Below, piece after piece: positions 18,392 to 27,036 of a stretch of DNA of 64,000 nt. The notes beneath the pieces are model-generated. The model was given only the letters and a program-made list of their open reading frames with translations. It searched no databases and was not told the origin of the DNA. The DNA lies in assembly GCA_016712045.1 (NCBI GenBank), contig JADJRV010000024.1:1-64000 (forward strand). Direction: 5' to 3'. Both the position numbers and the translations under genes were made by a program. The stretch is from Chloracidobacterium sp. (GTDB lineage Bacteria > Acidobacteriota > Blastocatellia > Pyrinomonadales > Pyrinomonadaceae). Within the stretch, counting starts at the first letter, position 1. Each line of letters begins with the position of its first letter.

Positions 18392-20067
18392 CTACCTACG
18401 GCAACATAATTCCAGTTTCCGGCAAATTCCGGGGACGACGGCAAATGGACGCCTTGAGCGACTTCTTTTCAGCGCCCGTTTGAATATCTTGCCGGTGTTG
18501 CCGATCGGCAGGGAATCGCGAAATTCGACGTGGCGGGGGTATTTGTTGGCGGCGATCTGGTCGCGGCACCAGGCGATGAACTCTTCTTCGGTCATCTCGT
18601 GGCCTTGATTTAGTACGACGAAAGCCTTCACCTCTTCGCCAAGGCGGTCGTCGGGGACGCCGATGACGGCGACGAGGCTGACGGCGGGATGCGTGATTAT
18701 CACTTCTTCGAGCTGACGCGGATAGACGTTGTAACCGCCGCGGAGGATCATGTCTTTTTGCGGTCAACGATGGCGAGATAGCCTTCGTCGTCCATGATGC
18801 CGACGTCGCCGGTGTGAAACCAGCCGTTGCGAAAGGCCTCGGCGGTCGCCTCGGGGCGTTTGTAATAGCCTTTCATCACGTTTGTCCCGCGAATGACGAT
18901 CTCACCACGCTCGCCGCGTGGCACCTCGTTATCGTTGTCGTCAAAACACTTTACCTCGACGCCGAAGATCGGCTGGCCGACGGTTCCGGGCTTGGACGGC
19001 CGTTCAAAATGATTGGTTGTCGCGAGCGGAGATGTTTCCGAAAGTCCGTAGCCTTCCATCACTCGGACGCCGAATTTCTCCTGAAACTCCTGCATCAGGT
19101 TGACGGGCATCGGGGCACCGCCGGATGTGCAGACCTTCATATTGTCGGCGATATGGCTGATATCGAAATCGTTTTCTTTGACGTATTGCAGTAAGGCCCA
19201 ATACATCGTCGGCACGCCGACCCAGAAATTTACCTTTTCGGCCAGCATCGCATCAAGCGTTGCCCGCGGCTCAAATCGCGGAAGCAGCACGACTCGGTTG
19301 CCGCCATAGAGCTGAGTGTTCATCTGCACCGTCTGTCCGGTCGTGTGAAACAGCGGCAGGGTGATCAGACACGTTTTTTGCTGTTGATCGGTAAAATCCA
19401 GCAACGGCATGTGGATGCTGTACGTCGTGACACAGTTTGACCAGAGATTTAGGTGCGTCAGCTCCGCGCCCTTAGGTTGGCCGGTCGTGCCCGACGTGTA
19501 CAGGATCGCGCAAGTGTCGTCGGGAGCGGTGGGATAGATCTCAAACTCTTCGGATTTGTCGAAAGTGATTTGCGTCAGCGTTTTATGCTCAGGAATAGGC
19601 GATTCGCCCATCATATCGGCAGTCATCACAATCAGATGTTCGCAACTATCGACCGCGTCAAATGCCGCTTTGGTCGAGATGAGCATCGGCAGCTCGGGCG
19701 TGCCTTCGAAAACGAAGACCGCCTTCGCGTCCGAATCGCGCAGATGATATTCGATCTCAGCCGCCTTGAACAAAACACAGATCGGCACGACCGCAGCACC
19801 GGCTTTCATAATGCCGTAATAGACGACGGGGAAATACGGGATGTTAATGCAATTGAGCGCGACCTTGTCGCCGTGGCCGATGCCCATTTCAACCAGCGCG
19901 TTGGCGACGCGGTTCGACAGTTTGTCGAGTTCGTCGTACGTCAGGCGGACATTGTCCCAGACGATCGCTTCTTTTTGCGGAGCAAGGCCCGCATGGTGCG
20001 AAACTATCGACGCCAGGTTCAATACGGTTGCTTGGCTCAAAGGGGCGCGGGAAGCGCTCGCCTGCAT
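18392..20067 (-). CDS. Long-chain acyl-CoA synthetase / AMP-binding ligase (frameshifted near its C-terminus)
   Basis: An ATP-dependent acyl-adenylate-forming enzyme that activates carboxylic acids, probably fatty acids, to CoA thioesters. The P-loop-like AMP motif YTSGTTGQPKGAELTH, the GYGLSET motif and FHTGDVGIMDDEGYLAIVDRKK are all clear. A one-base shift near 18755 separates the C-terminal subdomain (MILRGGYNVYPRQLEEVI and the catalytic Lys in GKIFKRAL). The extreme C-terminus after KRALK is uncertain because a further indel is likely there. Start at 20065-20067. It is divergent from the redoxin gene at 20183. Confidence 0.88.
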
Positions 20068-20182
20068 AAAGTCCCCGCGATGAATTGTTAGAAACAGTTA
20101 GAAAAAACTTTGACTTAGCTAGTTTATTGCCTAAACTTTGGCTGTTCAAGTCCAACAGAATAGTACATCTAAAATAACGATT

Positions 20183-21376
20183 ATGAGAACCAAAACTTCC
20201 AACTGGGTCATTTTTGCGCGTGTCTTTTCGTTGCCGTTCCGGTTTGTGCGGTTGAGTATACGGGGCAATTTGAAACCGGCTTGATCGCCAACACCGAAGA
20301 TTCAGAACAGGTCGTCCTTAAACTTGTGCCCCGCGAAAAGATCAAAGGAACTTGAGGTAGCCGACGACGCTCACCTAGGCGGCGAAGTTTGATGGATCCG
20401 CGGAACAAACACTATTATCGCCCCGTGGAGGAACGCGGCGGACGCAGTGCTCATATTGACGGCGACAATACGTTGAGCAAAAAGAAAATTCACGCTCAAA
20501 CAATCGCAACCAATCTCTGGGAGATGACCGGAACTAAGATGAAGGACGGTTTTCAAGGTGTGTCCGGTTTTATCCAATATTTTAAATCCGTAAAGATGGA
20601 TAAAATGGGCCCCGAGGACAGGCTGGTCACCCAATCAACCGGGTCATGGCAAGGGTGCGGTGGATATTAAGGGAAAGAAAGTTTTGTTTCAATATGCTTA
20701 TCTTGCGGACAAGAATAAGGTCGACCCGCAGGCCGGCCTGCTCGGCGTGGATATGGATGGCGACGGCAAGGTTGATCTGGGCAAAATGGCCGCGGAATCT
20801 ACGAAAGCTAAAGAAGAAACGATCGTTTTTCGAGTTGGCGATACTTATCTCGCAACGAAAAAGGCGGATGTCGCAAAAAATCAGATCGTGGTTGTTGAAC
20901 GCGAAGCCAAGGATTACAAACGCCTCGAGGTTCACATCAACAAAGAGTTTCCCGATTTTAGTTTCACTGATTTCGAAGGTAAAAAGCGTAAATTCTCTGA
21001 GTTTCGCGGCAAGTATGTGTTGGTCGATATCTGGGGATTTTGGTGCGGGCCGTGCCGACGCGAACTGCCGTATATTCGCGAGGCTCACAGACGGTTCGGG
21101 CCCGCAATCTTGTAATTGTGGGCTAAATACGGATGAGGACTACACGGTCGATCGATGAAAAAGGACTATCCGACGCCGGTATGACGTGGACGAATGCCCA
21201 GTTTCGAGCGTTGCAGATTTTCTCAGAGTCGGGCTCAGGGTAAACAGTTTCCCCACTACATTTCTGATATCGCCGAGGGTAAAGTGCTGTCGATCAGCCG
21301 AACCGACCGCGATGAGCTATCACTTCGTGGTGCGTCATTGCTCGAATCACTCGATAAAGTGATTACTGATTTTTGA
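20183..21376 (+). CDS. TlpA-like thiol-disulfide redoxin protein, heavily frameshifted
   Basis: A probable exported thioredoxin-fold protein. Pieces in successive frames are: start MRTKTSNW; VEYTGQFETGLIANTEDSE; a middle segment MTGTKMKDGFQGVSGFIQ; then KKVLFQYAYLADKNKVDPQAG with an EF-hand-like MDGDGKVDLGKM; then FPDFSFTDFEGKKR, and WGFWCGPCRRELPYIRE with the CGPC redox pair. The tail SPEGKVLSISRTDRDELSLRG ends at TGA 21374-21376. At least five shifts are needed, the densest cluster in the window. So real degeneration cannot be excluded here, although the conserved motifs favour bad sequence. It overlaps the nadB stop by 14 bases (convergent). Confidence 0.7.
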
Positions 21377-22954
21377 TCTGAACAGACGGAGATATTTTTT
21401 CTGAGCCGTAGATCGGCGATCCTATCTCCTGGATCGAATGGACCTTAAATTTATCGTCCTGCTCCGGGAAATCATTGCGAAAATGCCCGCCGCGAGACTC
21501 TTCGCGCCAGAGTGCGGATGTTGCGACGAGCCGTGCTAGTGTGACAAAATTTCGCGACGATGTGCTCAGATTACCCGCGGCGATCTGATCAAATTCTTTG
21601 ATCGCACGTTTAAGCGAATCTTTGTCGCGTAAGATACCGACGCGTTCCCACATGATGCGTTTGACCCGCTTCTTTACAGCAGTCGAGATCTGAGTCCCAT
21701 GTTCCAAGTCCAAAGCCACAGGTCGAGCGTCCTGTGACTTGGGGCTTGAGACTTGGGCCTTAAGACTATCGGCGGCAGCCGCCGATCCCGCTCTCGCGCC
21801 AAAAACTAATCCCTCAAGCAGGGAATTTGACGCGAGACGATTCGCCCCGTGGACTCCGGTGCAAGTTACCTCACCTGCCGCATAAAGGCCGGGCAGCGTG
21901 CTGCGGCCCCACAGGTCGGTGCGGATACCGCCCATGCAGTAATGCGACGCGGGCGAGACTGGGAGCATATCTTTGGCGATGTCGAGGCCGTAGAATTTGC
22001 AGGTCTCGTAGATCTTTGGGAAGCGGTGTTTGAGAAAATCTTCGTCAAGTGCGGTCATGTCTAGGAAGACCGTTCGCGTACCTGTCCGCCGCATTTCCGC
22101 GACGATCGAGCGGGCGACGATGTCGCGCGGGGCAAGCTCGGCTCGTTCGTCGTAACGCGGCATAAAGCGTTCGCCGTATTTGTTTTTGAGACTGCCGCCC
22201 TCGCCGCGCATGGCCTCTGAAAGTAAAAATCGCGGAGCTTTTTCGAGGTTCAGCGCCGTCGGGTGAAACTGGATAAATTCCATATCCGCCATCTCAGCAC
22301 CGGCAAAATACGCCATCGCCATGCCGTCGCCTGTCGCGACCGGCGGGTTCGTCGTGTGCTGATAAAGCTGTCCGGCACCGCCCGTCGCCATCACAACGGC
22401 TTTGGCATAGATCTCACGGGGTTGACGCAAAACAGGGTCAAGAAACCGCACGCCGACGCAGCGGCCGTCGCGGACGATGAGGCTTTCGGTGTTGGCAAAA
22501 GGGGTTAGGTTTATCGTTTTTTCCTGTCCGGCACGGGCTATGAGCGAACGGACAAATTCGGCTCCGGTCGAGTCACCGTGGGCATGGATGATACGCCGCC
22601 GCGAATGCGCCGCCTCTTGGGTAAACACCAATTTACCGCCCTCACGGTCAAATTCGCCGCCCCATTCGATGAGTTGTTTTATGTATTTCGTGCCCTCGGT
22701 TACGAGCGTTTCGACGGCCTGTTCGTCGCATAGACCGGCACCCGCTACTAGCGTGTCGCCCTCGTGCAACTCTCGGGATTATCATCGTCCGATAGCACGA
22801 CGGCAACGCCGCCCTGGGCATATTCAGTGTTAGATTCGCTGGCCTTGTCTTTGGTCAAAACCGCAACGCGTCCGCCGCTGGCGGCAAGCTCAATGCTCGC
22901 CCGTAGCCCCGCAACGCCGCTGCCAATAACGATAAAATCCGTTTCCAAAGACAT
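21363..22954 (-). CDS. nadB: L-aspartate oxidase (frameshifted)
   Basis: A flavoenzyme oxidising L-aspartate to iminoaspartate in the first step of de novo NAD synthesis. The N-terminus reads IVIGSGVAGLRASIELA. The first 65 or so residues (to DDDNPESC) and the remainder are in different frames, with the break near 22760. The core shows AAHSRRRIIHAHGDSTG, ATGGAGQLYQHTTNP, FIQFHPTAL, SHYCMGGIRTD and GVHGANRLASNSLLEGL, all diagnostic for NadB. A 63-base heptamer array is read in frame at 21701-21763, adding a Ser/Lys/Gln-rich 21-residue segment. nadA and nadC are not seen nearby. Confidence 0.93.
21701..21763. repeat. Heptamer palindromic array inside nadB (nine units)
   Basis: Nine consecutive 7-base units such as GTCCAAA, GACTTGG and GGCTTGA fill exactly 63 bases. 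The two halves are partly reverse-complementary: CCAAGTC against GACTTGG, and CCACAGG against CCTGTG. Because 63 is a multiple of both 7 and 3, the nadB frame is kept through it. Confidence 0.8.
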
Positions 22955-23002
22955 TAACTGAAATGTAGCAAATTAGCAGTAAAGTATCGAACTAAGATAT
23001 TA

Positions 23003-23074
23003 ACCGCGAAAAATGCGAAAAGACGCTAATCAGAAATTGCTTTCTTATTAGCGCCTTTTCGCGTGTTTAGCGGT
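23003..23074. repeat. Palindromic nonamer array, CGCGAAA type
   Basis: Eight 9-base units (for example ACCGCGAAA and AATGCGAAA, mirrored as TTTCGCGTG and TTTAGCGGT) span 72 bases. The 29-base arms 23002-23030 and 23047-23075 match with four mismatches. It lies between the nadB start and the LysM gene stop and may act as a hairpin terminator for either side. Confidence 0.85.
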
Positions 23075-23091
23075 TGTAAAAACCGATCTGT

Positions 23092-23469
23092 TTAGACAGG
23101 GATCTTGAGTTCCTGCCCTGGATAGATCTTGTCAGGGTGATGCAGGATGTCGCGGTTGGCGTCCCAGATGGCTTTCCACTGGATGCCGTAACCGGCGGCG
23201 ATCTTGCTCAGGTTATCGCCCGACTCGACGGTGTAGGTGCTGCCACCACCACCGGCTGCGTCGCCGAGGCCAATGTTAAGGATAAGATCGTTGCTCTTGA
23301 AATCAGGGTCCAAGCGTTCGTATTCATCCCATAGTGCTTGTTTTGCTTCCGAACTCGGAGCTGTACCGTTTAACACGAGTGCTCCGTCGGCACCTTCGCT
23401 AAGCTCGTACGCCGTTCCGTTTGAATTAGCAAGTTCGAGAAGTGACTGATATTTTTCTTGTACTGACAT
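23092..23469 (-). CDS. LysM-domain protein, YgaU/Kbp-like
   Basis: A 125-residue protein with an N-terminal BON-like half (GADGALVLNGTAPSSEAKQALWDEY) and a C-terminal LysM domain (TYTVESGDNLSKIAAGYGIQWKAIWDANRDI, then IYPGQELKIP). This layout is that of E. coli YgaU/Kbp, a potassium-binding cytoplasmic protein. No signal peptide is seen. A GAGGAGG site precedes the ATG. It lies 17 bases downstream of the BON lipoprotein gene in the same direction, so the two are probably co-transcribed. Potassium binding here is inference only. Confidence 0.85.
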   Translation of the reverse strand: MSVQEKYQSLLELANSNGTAYELSEGADGALVLNGTAPSSEAKQALWDEYERLDPDFKSNDLILNIGLGDAAGGGGSTYTVESGDNLSKIAAGYGIQWKAIWDANRDILHHPDKIYPGQELKIPV

Positions 23470-23486
23470 ATTTTTGTTCCTCCTCG

Positions 23487-23969
23487 TTAGTTTCCTTTGG
23501 TTATCTGGTTGTCCCAGCCGGTGATGCCCGACTCATTGATTGCCATAACGACTTGTGCGTATTTTGCAGCCGGAACGGTTCCCTTAATGGTCGCTTTGCC
23601 GTTAACGACGTCGATGGTTAGGCCGCTAACGCCTGCCTTTTTCATCGCTTCGTTAAGCTTGCCCGTCAGAGCCGGATCAGTAGCAGCAGGTGTCGCCACC
23701 GGTAGCGGTTTGAGCGTGCAATTGTTGGTCACCGATTTGATGCCCTCAACTGACTTTACCGAAGCCTCAGCCTTGGCTTTGACTGCCTGATCGGCAACCT
23801 CGCCTGTCAGTGTCGCTACGCCGTCTTTGACGGCAACCGTCACGCCTGTGACCTTGTCAGCAGCCAGTTTATCTGTGGCGGCCTTTGTCAGGTCTGCATC
23901 GCTCTTGCCGCAAGCGCTCATAAATAAAGCCATTGCGAGCATTAGAACTGTAAAAAATTTAACTTTCAT
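23487..23969 (-). CDS. BON-domain lipoprotein with two BON repeats
   Basis: The ATG at 23967-23969 follows a GGAGGAAAA ribosome-binding site and begins a lipoprotein signal (MKVKFFTVLMLAMALFMSAC). Two BON domains follow: VTGVTVAVKDGVATLTGEVAD, and VSGLTIDVVNGKATIKGTVP. They are joined by a Pro/Ala/Thr linker. BON domains are thought to bind membranes or other envelope proteins; OsmY is a known member. The gene pairs with the LysM gene downstream, suggesting a shared envelope or osmotic-stress role. Length is 160 residues. Confidence 0.87.
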   Translation of the reverse strand: MKVKFFTVLMLAMALFMSACGKSDADLTKAATDKLAADKVTGVTVAVKDGVATLTGEVADQAVKAKAEASVKSVEGIKSVTNNCTLKPLPVATPAATDPALTGKLNEAMKKAGVSGLTIDVVNGKATIKGTVPAAKYAQVVMAINESGITGWDNQITKGN

Positions 23970-24146
23970 TTTTCCTCCTGAAAAATTATGTCCAAACTTA
24001 TAAAACTTATTATCGCTAATCCCCCATGAATACACGCGATACTATCTAACTGATACTGATCCACAAAAAAGGGATAAGCCCAAAATTATTTAGTGATTTT
24101 ATAGTGATTCAAAACTGAAAGTTTGGCAAGATAAAAATGATGTTTT

Positions 24147-24663
24147 TTAACCAAAAATTTCTTCGGCTATCTGGTGGGCCGCGTCATAGGATGTGTGGTC
24201 GGGCCGGATGATGAAATGCCAGTCGGCGAGACAATAGACTTTTTGCCTTTCTTCAAACAAACTGCGGGCTTTTCGCTTTGTTGCGGGCCAGCGGCCGCTC
24301 CTTACGGGAAAACGTAATATTGAGCCAGCAATGCTCAAAAGTCGCCTCGAGCCAAACGCCGGTAAACCCGTGAGCTTTGAGCAGTTCGCGATTTTCGGCG
24401 ATCGTCCAAGTGCCTCCGCCGAGACTCAATATCCGCGAATCGGTATCGTCGAGTAGCAGTTTCAAGTTTGCGGTCTCGATCTCGCGATATTTATCGACAC
24501 CGTCCTCGTCAATTATCTTGGCGACAATACGGCCGTCATTTCGCTCGATAAAACGATCGAGATCGGTCCACCGGCACCGCAATTTGTGAGCGAGGTGACG
24601 GGCGACGCTAGATTTGCCGACGCCCATAAATCCGGTCAGTGCGATCTTAATGTCTTTGTTCAT
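24147..24663 (-). CDS. aroK: Shikimate kinase (frameshifted)
   Basis: Phosphorylates shikimate in chorismate synthesis. The Walker A motif is GFMGVGKSSVA. The shikimate-binding region reads WTDLDRFIERNDG, and SLGGGTW is the family glycine motif. A one-base shift near 24265 separates RPLARNK from the C-terminal ARSLFEERQKVYCLADWHF, ending at TAA 24147-24149. It starts six bases after the aroA stop, in an aroA-aroK operon. The gene is essential in prototrophs, so a sequencing error is likely. Confidence 0.9.
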
Positions 24664-24669
24664 CGTTAA

Positions 24670-25966
24670 TTATGACTTTACGACAGACGCGAGCGTTTCG
24701 AAAAATTCGGGAAAGGACACATCGGCACACTCGGCTCCGACGATCTCTGTTTCGCCGTCCGCGAGCAGACCTGCGACGGCAAATGCCATTGCGATACGAT
24801 GATCGCCGAAACGAATCGATGACCGCGCCTTTTAGTTGCGAGCGTTCGACATGAAATCCATCGTCAAACTCGGTCACACTCGCACCCATTCGCCGCAGGT
24901 TTTCGGTGACGGAATGGATGCGGTCAGATTCTTTGACACGCAATTCGCCCGCATCGCGAACCTCTAAGCCATTTGCCAACTGAGTGCCAAGTATCGCCAA
25001 TATCGGGATCTCGTCGATGAGATCAGCGACCGCCCCCCCTCGATCACAAGCGGAGCCTCTTGCTCATCGAGCCCGCCGCTGATGGTCAGAGTATCCGTCG
25101 GTTCGCCACGACGTTCGGCGTCTTTGCGGGGCGGCAGTTTTGCACCTACACATTCGAGAACGTCCAAGATCGCGGTTCTTGTAGGGTTAGTCCCGACATT
25201 TGGCAGGGTCAGTTCGGATCCCGGCAGACACGCCGCCGCAACGAGGAAAAATGCGGCAGAAGATATATCGCAGGGTACCGAAAATTCGGCAGCGGTTGGA
25301 CGCGATGTGCCTTTGATATAGCGAACCTTACTCGCCGGGCCGCCGTCCGTACCTACGCGGACGCCAAAAAGTGGTAGCAGCCGTTCGGTATGATCGCGGG
25401 TCAACGACGGTTCGACGGTAGAGGTTTCGCCGTTGGCGTAAAGCCCTGCGAATAGGACACAGGATTTTATCTGAGCTGAGGCGACAAGCGTGTGATATGC
25501 GATCGCCCTGAGCGGATAACGGCCATGGATAGTGAGCTGTGCCGTGCCGCCGTCAGACGTTATCGTCGCCCCCATTTGCTCAAGCGGTTCGATGATCCGC
25601 CGCATCGGGCGTTTTACCAGCGAATCGTCGCCCGTCAAAACACTTTTGAAACGCTGCCCTGCCAAGATGCCGGCAAGCAGCCGCATCGTCGTGCCGCTAT
25701 TGCCGCAATCGAGCGGAGCTTCAGATTTTTTTAGTCCAAATTTACCGACACCGTCAATAAAAACCGTGCTGCCGTCACGCCGTATTTCTACGCCGAGCGA
25801 GCGCAGACAATCGAGCGTTGACGTGCAATCGGCACTCGCCGCAAAGCCCTCGAACTGAGACGTACCGTCCGGCGATCGCCGCGATTATTGCGGCACGATG
25901 TGAGATAGATTTGTCGCCGGGCAGCTCAACAATACCCTGTAGCGACCCCGCAGGTTTGACCTTCAT
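24670..25966 (-). CDS. aroA: 3-phosphoshikimate 1-carboxyvinyltransferase, EPSP synthase (frameshifted)
   Basis: Condenses shikimate 3-phosphate with PEP in the chorismate pathway. The N-terminus carries PGDKSISHRA. The central frame reads TMRLLAGILAG, RPMRRIIEPLEQMGA, SAQIKSCVLFAGLYA and SAAFFLVAAACLPGS. The last part reads LRVKESDRIHSV, and in the repaired frame GDHRIAMAFAVAG then FPEFFETLASVVKS. Shifts lie near 25860, 25020 and 24815. Start at 25964-25966; length about 430 residues once repaired, normal for the family. It is first in an operon with aroK. Confidence 0.92.
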
Positions 25967-26050
25967 TAGTCAATCTTAGACGAACTAAGCCGCATTTGTC
26001 TTGACAGCAACTATCTTAAACGGCTAACTTACAAAACATATACTTTGCTT

Positions 26051-26455
26051 ATGATGCTTGAGATCCAGTTACCTAGCCGTATCGAATCGGTCGACCAAGC
26101 CGCCGTAGAAGCCGATGAATTCGCAAAAAGCTGCGGGTTTAGCGATGATTTTGTGTCCGCCATCGACCTCGCCATTCGCGAATCGGTTGCAAACGCCGTT
26201 AAGCACGGCAATAAATTTGACGAATCAAAAAGCGTCGATGTGACGTTTGCCGACTCGGACGAGGGCTTTGAAGTGACGGTTCGTGACCACGGTGTCGGGT
26301 TTAATGTCGATGACATACCCGATCCGACGAACCCCGAAAATCTGTTAAAAGCTAACGGCCGGGGCATCCTGTTTATGAACTCATTTATGGATGAGGTTAG
26401 TTGGTCAAACCATTCCGGAGGCGGAATGGTCGTAAAAATGTTAAAAAAGAGATAA
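26051..26455 (+). CDS. RsbW-type anti-sigma factor / serine kinase (HATPase_c)
   Basis: A 134-residue GHKL ATPase-fold kinase. The N box is AIRESVANAVKHGN and the G1 box is VRDHGVGFN, followed by GRGILFMNSFMDEV (G2). RsbW/SpoIIAB proteins hold a sigma factor and phosphorylate a STAS-domain antagonist, and such an antagonist is encoded next at 26538. ATGs at 26051 and 26054 are both possible. No PP2C phosphatase or sigma-B-like factor is adjacent, so the controlled sigma factor is unknown. Confidence 0.87.
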   Translation: MMLEIQLPSRIESVDQAAVEADEFAKSCGFSDDFVSAIDLAIRESVANAVKHGNKFDESKSVDVTFADSDEGFEVTVRDHGVGFNVDDIPDPTNPENLLKANGRGILFMNSFMDEVSWSNHSGGGMVVKMLKKR

Positions 26456-26537
26456 TTGCCGCTTGATGCTTGGACTTTTGTATTGAGTTTGGTCTAAAAT
26501 CGGCTATCGCAATTTATAAACGCAAGAGGAGATAACA

Positions 26538-26885
26538 ATGTCTGATATTACGATCACTGAACGCCAGGCTGGCGATGTAACTATCCTTGACCTAGACGGC
26601 AAGGTAACTATCGGCGAGGGCAGCGTTGCACTTCGCACGGCTATCCGACGCCTCCTTGGCGAAGGGAAAAACAAGATCCTGCTCAATCTCGCAGGTGTCG
26701 GCTATATCGATTCGAGCGGTATCGGCGAATTGGTTTCGAGTTTTACCGCTGTCAAAAAAGAGGGCGGAACCTTAAAGCTATTGAAACTGACGCAGAAAAT
26801 TCAGGATCTTTTGGCTATCACCAAGCTTTTGACCGTCTTTGATGTTTTTGACGAAGAAAGCGAAGCCCTCAGCAGCTATAACTAA
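26538..26885 (+). CDS. STAS-domain anti-anti-sigma factor (RsbV/SpoIIAA type)
   Basis: A 115-residue STAS protein with the phosphorylatable serine in GYIDSSGIGEL. It begins MSDITITERQAGDVTILDLDG after an AAGAGGAGA ribosome-binding site. When unphosphorylated it should bind the RsbW-like kinase encoded upstream (83 bases away) and free the sigma factor. A strong terminator follows. Confidence 0.9.
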   Translation: MSDITITERQAGDVTILDLDGKVTIGEGSVALRTAIRRLLGEGKNKILLNLAGVGYIDSSGIGELVSSFTAVKKEGGTLKLLKLTQKIQDLLAITKLLTVFDVFDEESEALSSYN

Positions 26886-26907
26886 ACGCTGCCAATTGCA
26901 GAGAATA

Positions 26908-26953
26908 GAAAGGGTAAAGGAAAGCGTTTTGTTCCTTTATCCTTTCTTATTTT
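26908..26953 (+). terminator. Rho-independent terminator after the RsbW/RsbV pair
   Basis: A 15-bp stem (GAAAGGGTAAAGGAA against TTCCTTTATCCTTTC, one wobble pair) with a 9-base loop is followed by TTATTTT. It begins 23 bases after the STAS gene stop. Confidence 0.85.
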
Positions 26954-27036
26954 GCAGTAGGTTTGATACATCTTTAGGGCCGCAAGATTCATCTTTCTAA
27001 ACAGAAAGGTTTTTTTGGTTTTTCTTAATTATCTAC

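Noticed and set aside
19453..20091. Plus-strand open frame (212 codons) opposite the acyl-CoA synthetase
   Set aside because: The opposite strand has unmistakable AMP-binding motifs; the antisense translation has no recognisable pattern.
24670..25966. aroA as a pseudogene
   Set aside because: All conserved motifs survive in alternating frames and the partner aroK has the same kind of single break; sequencing error is more likely than decay of an essential pathway.
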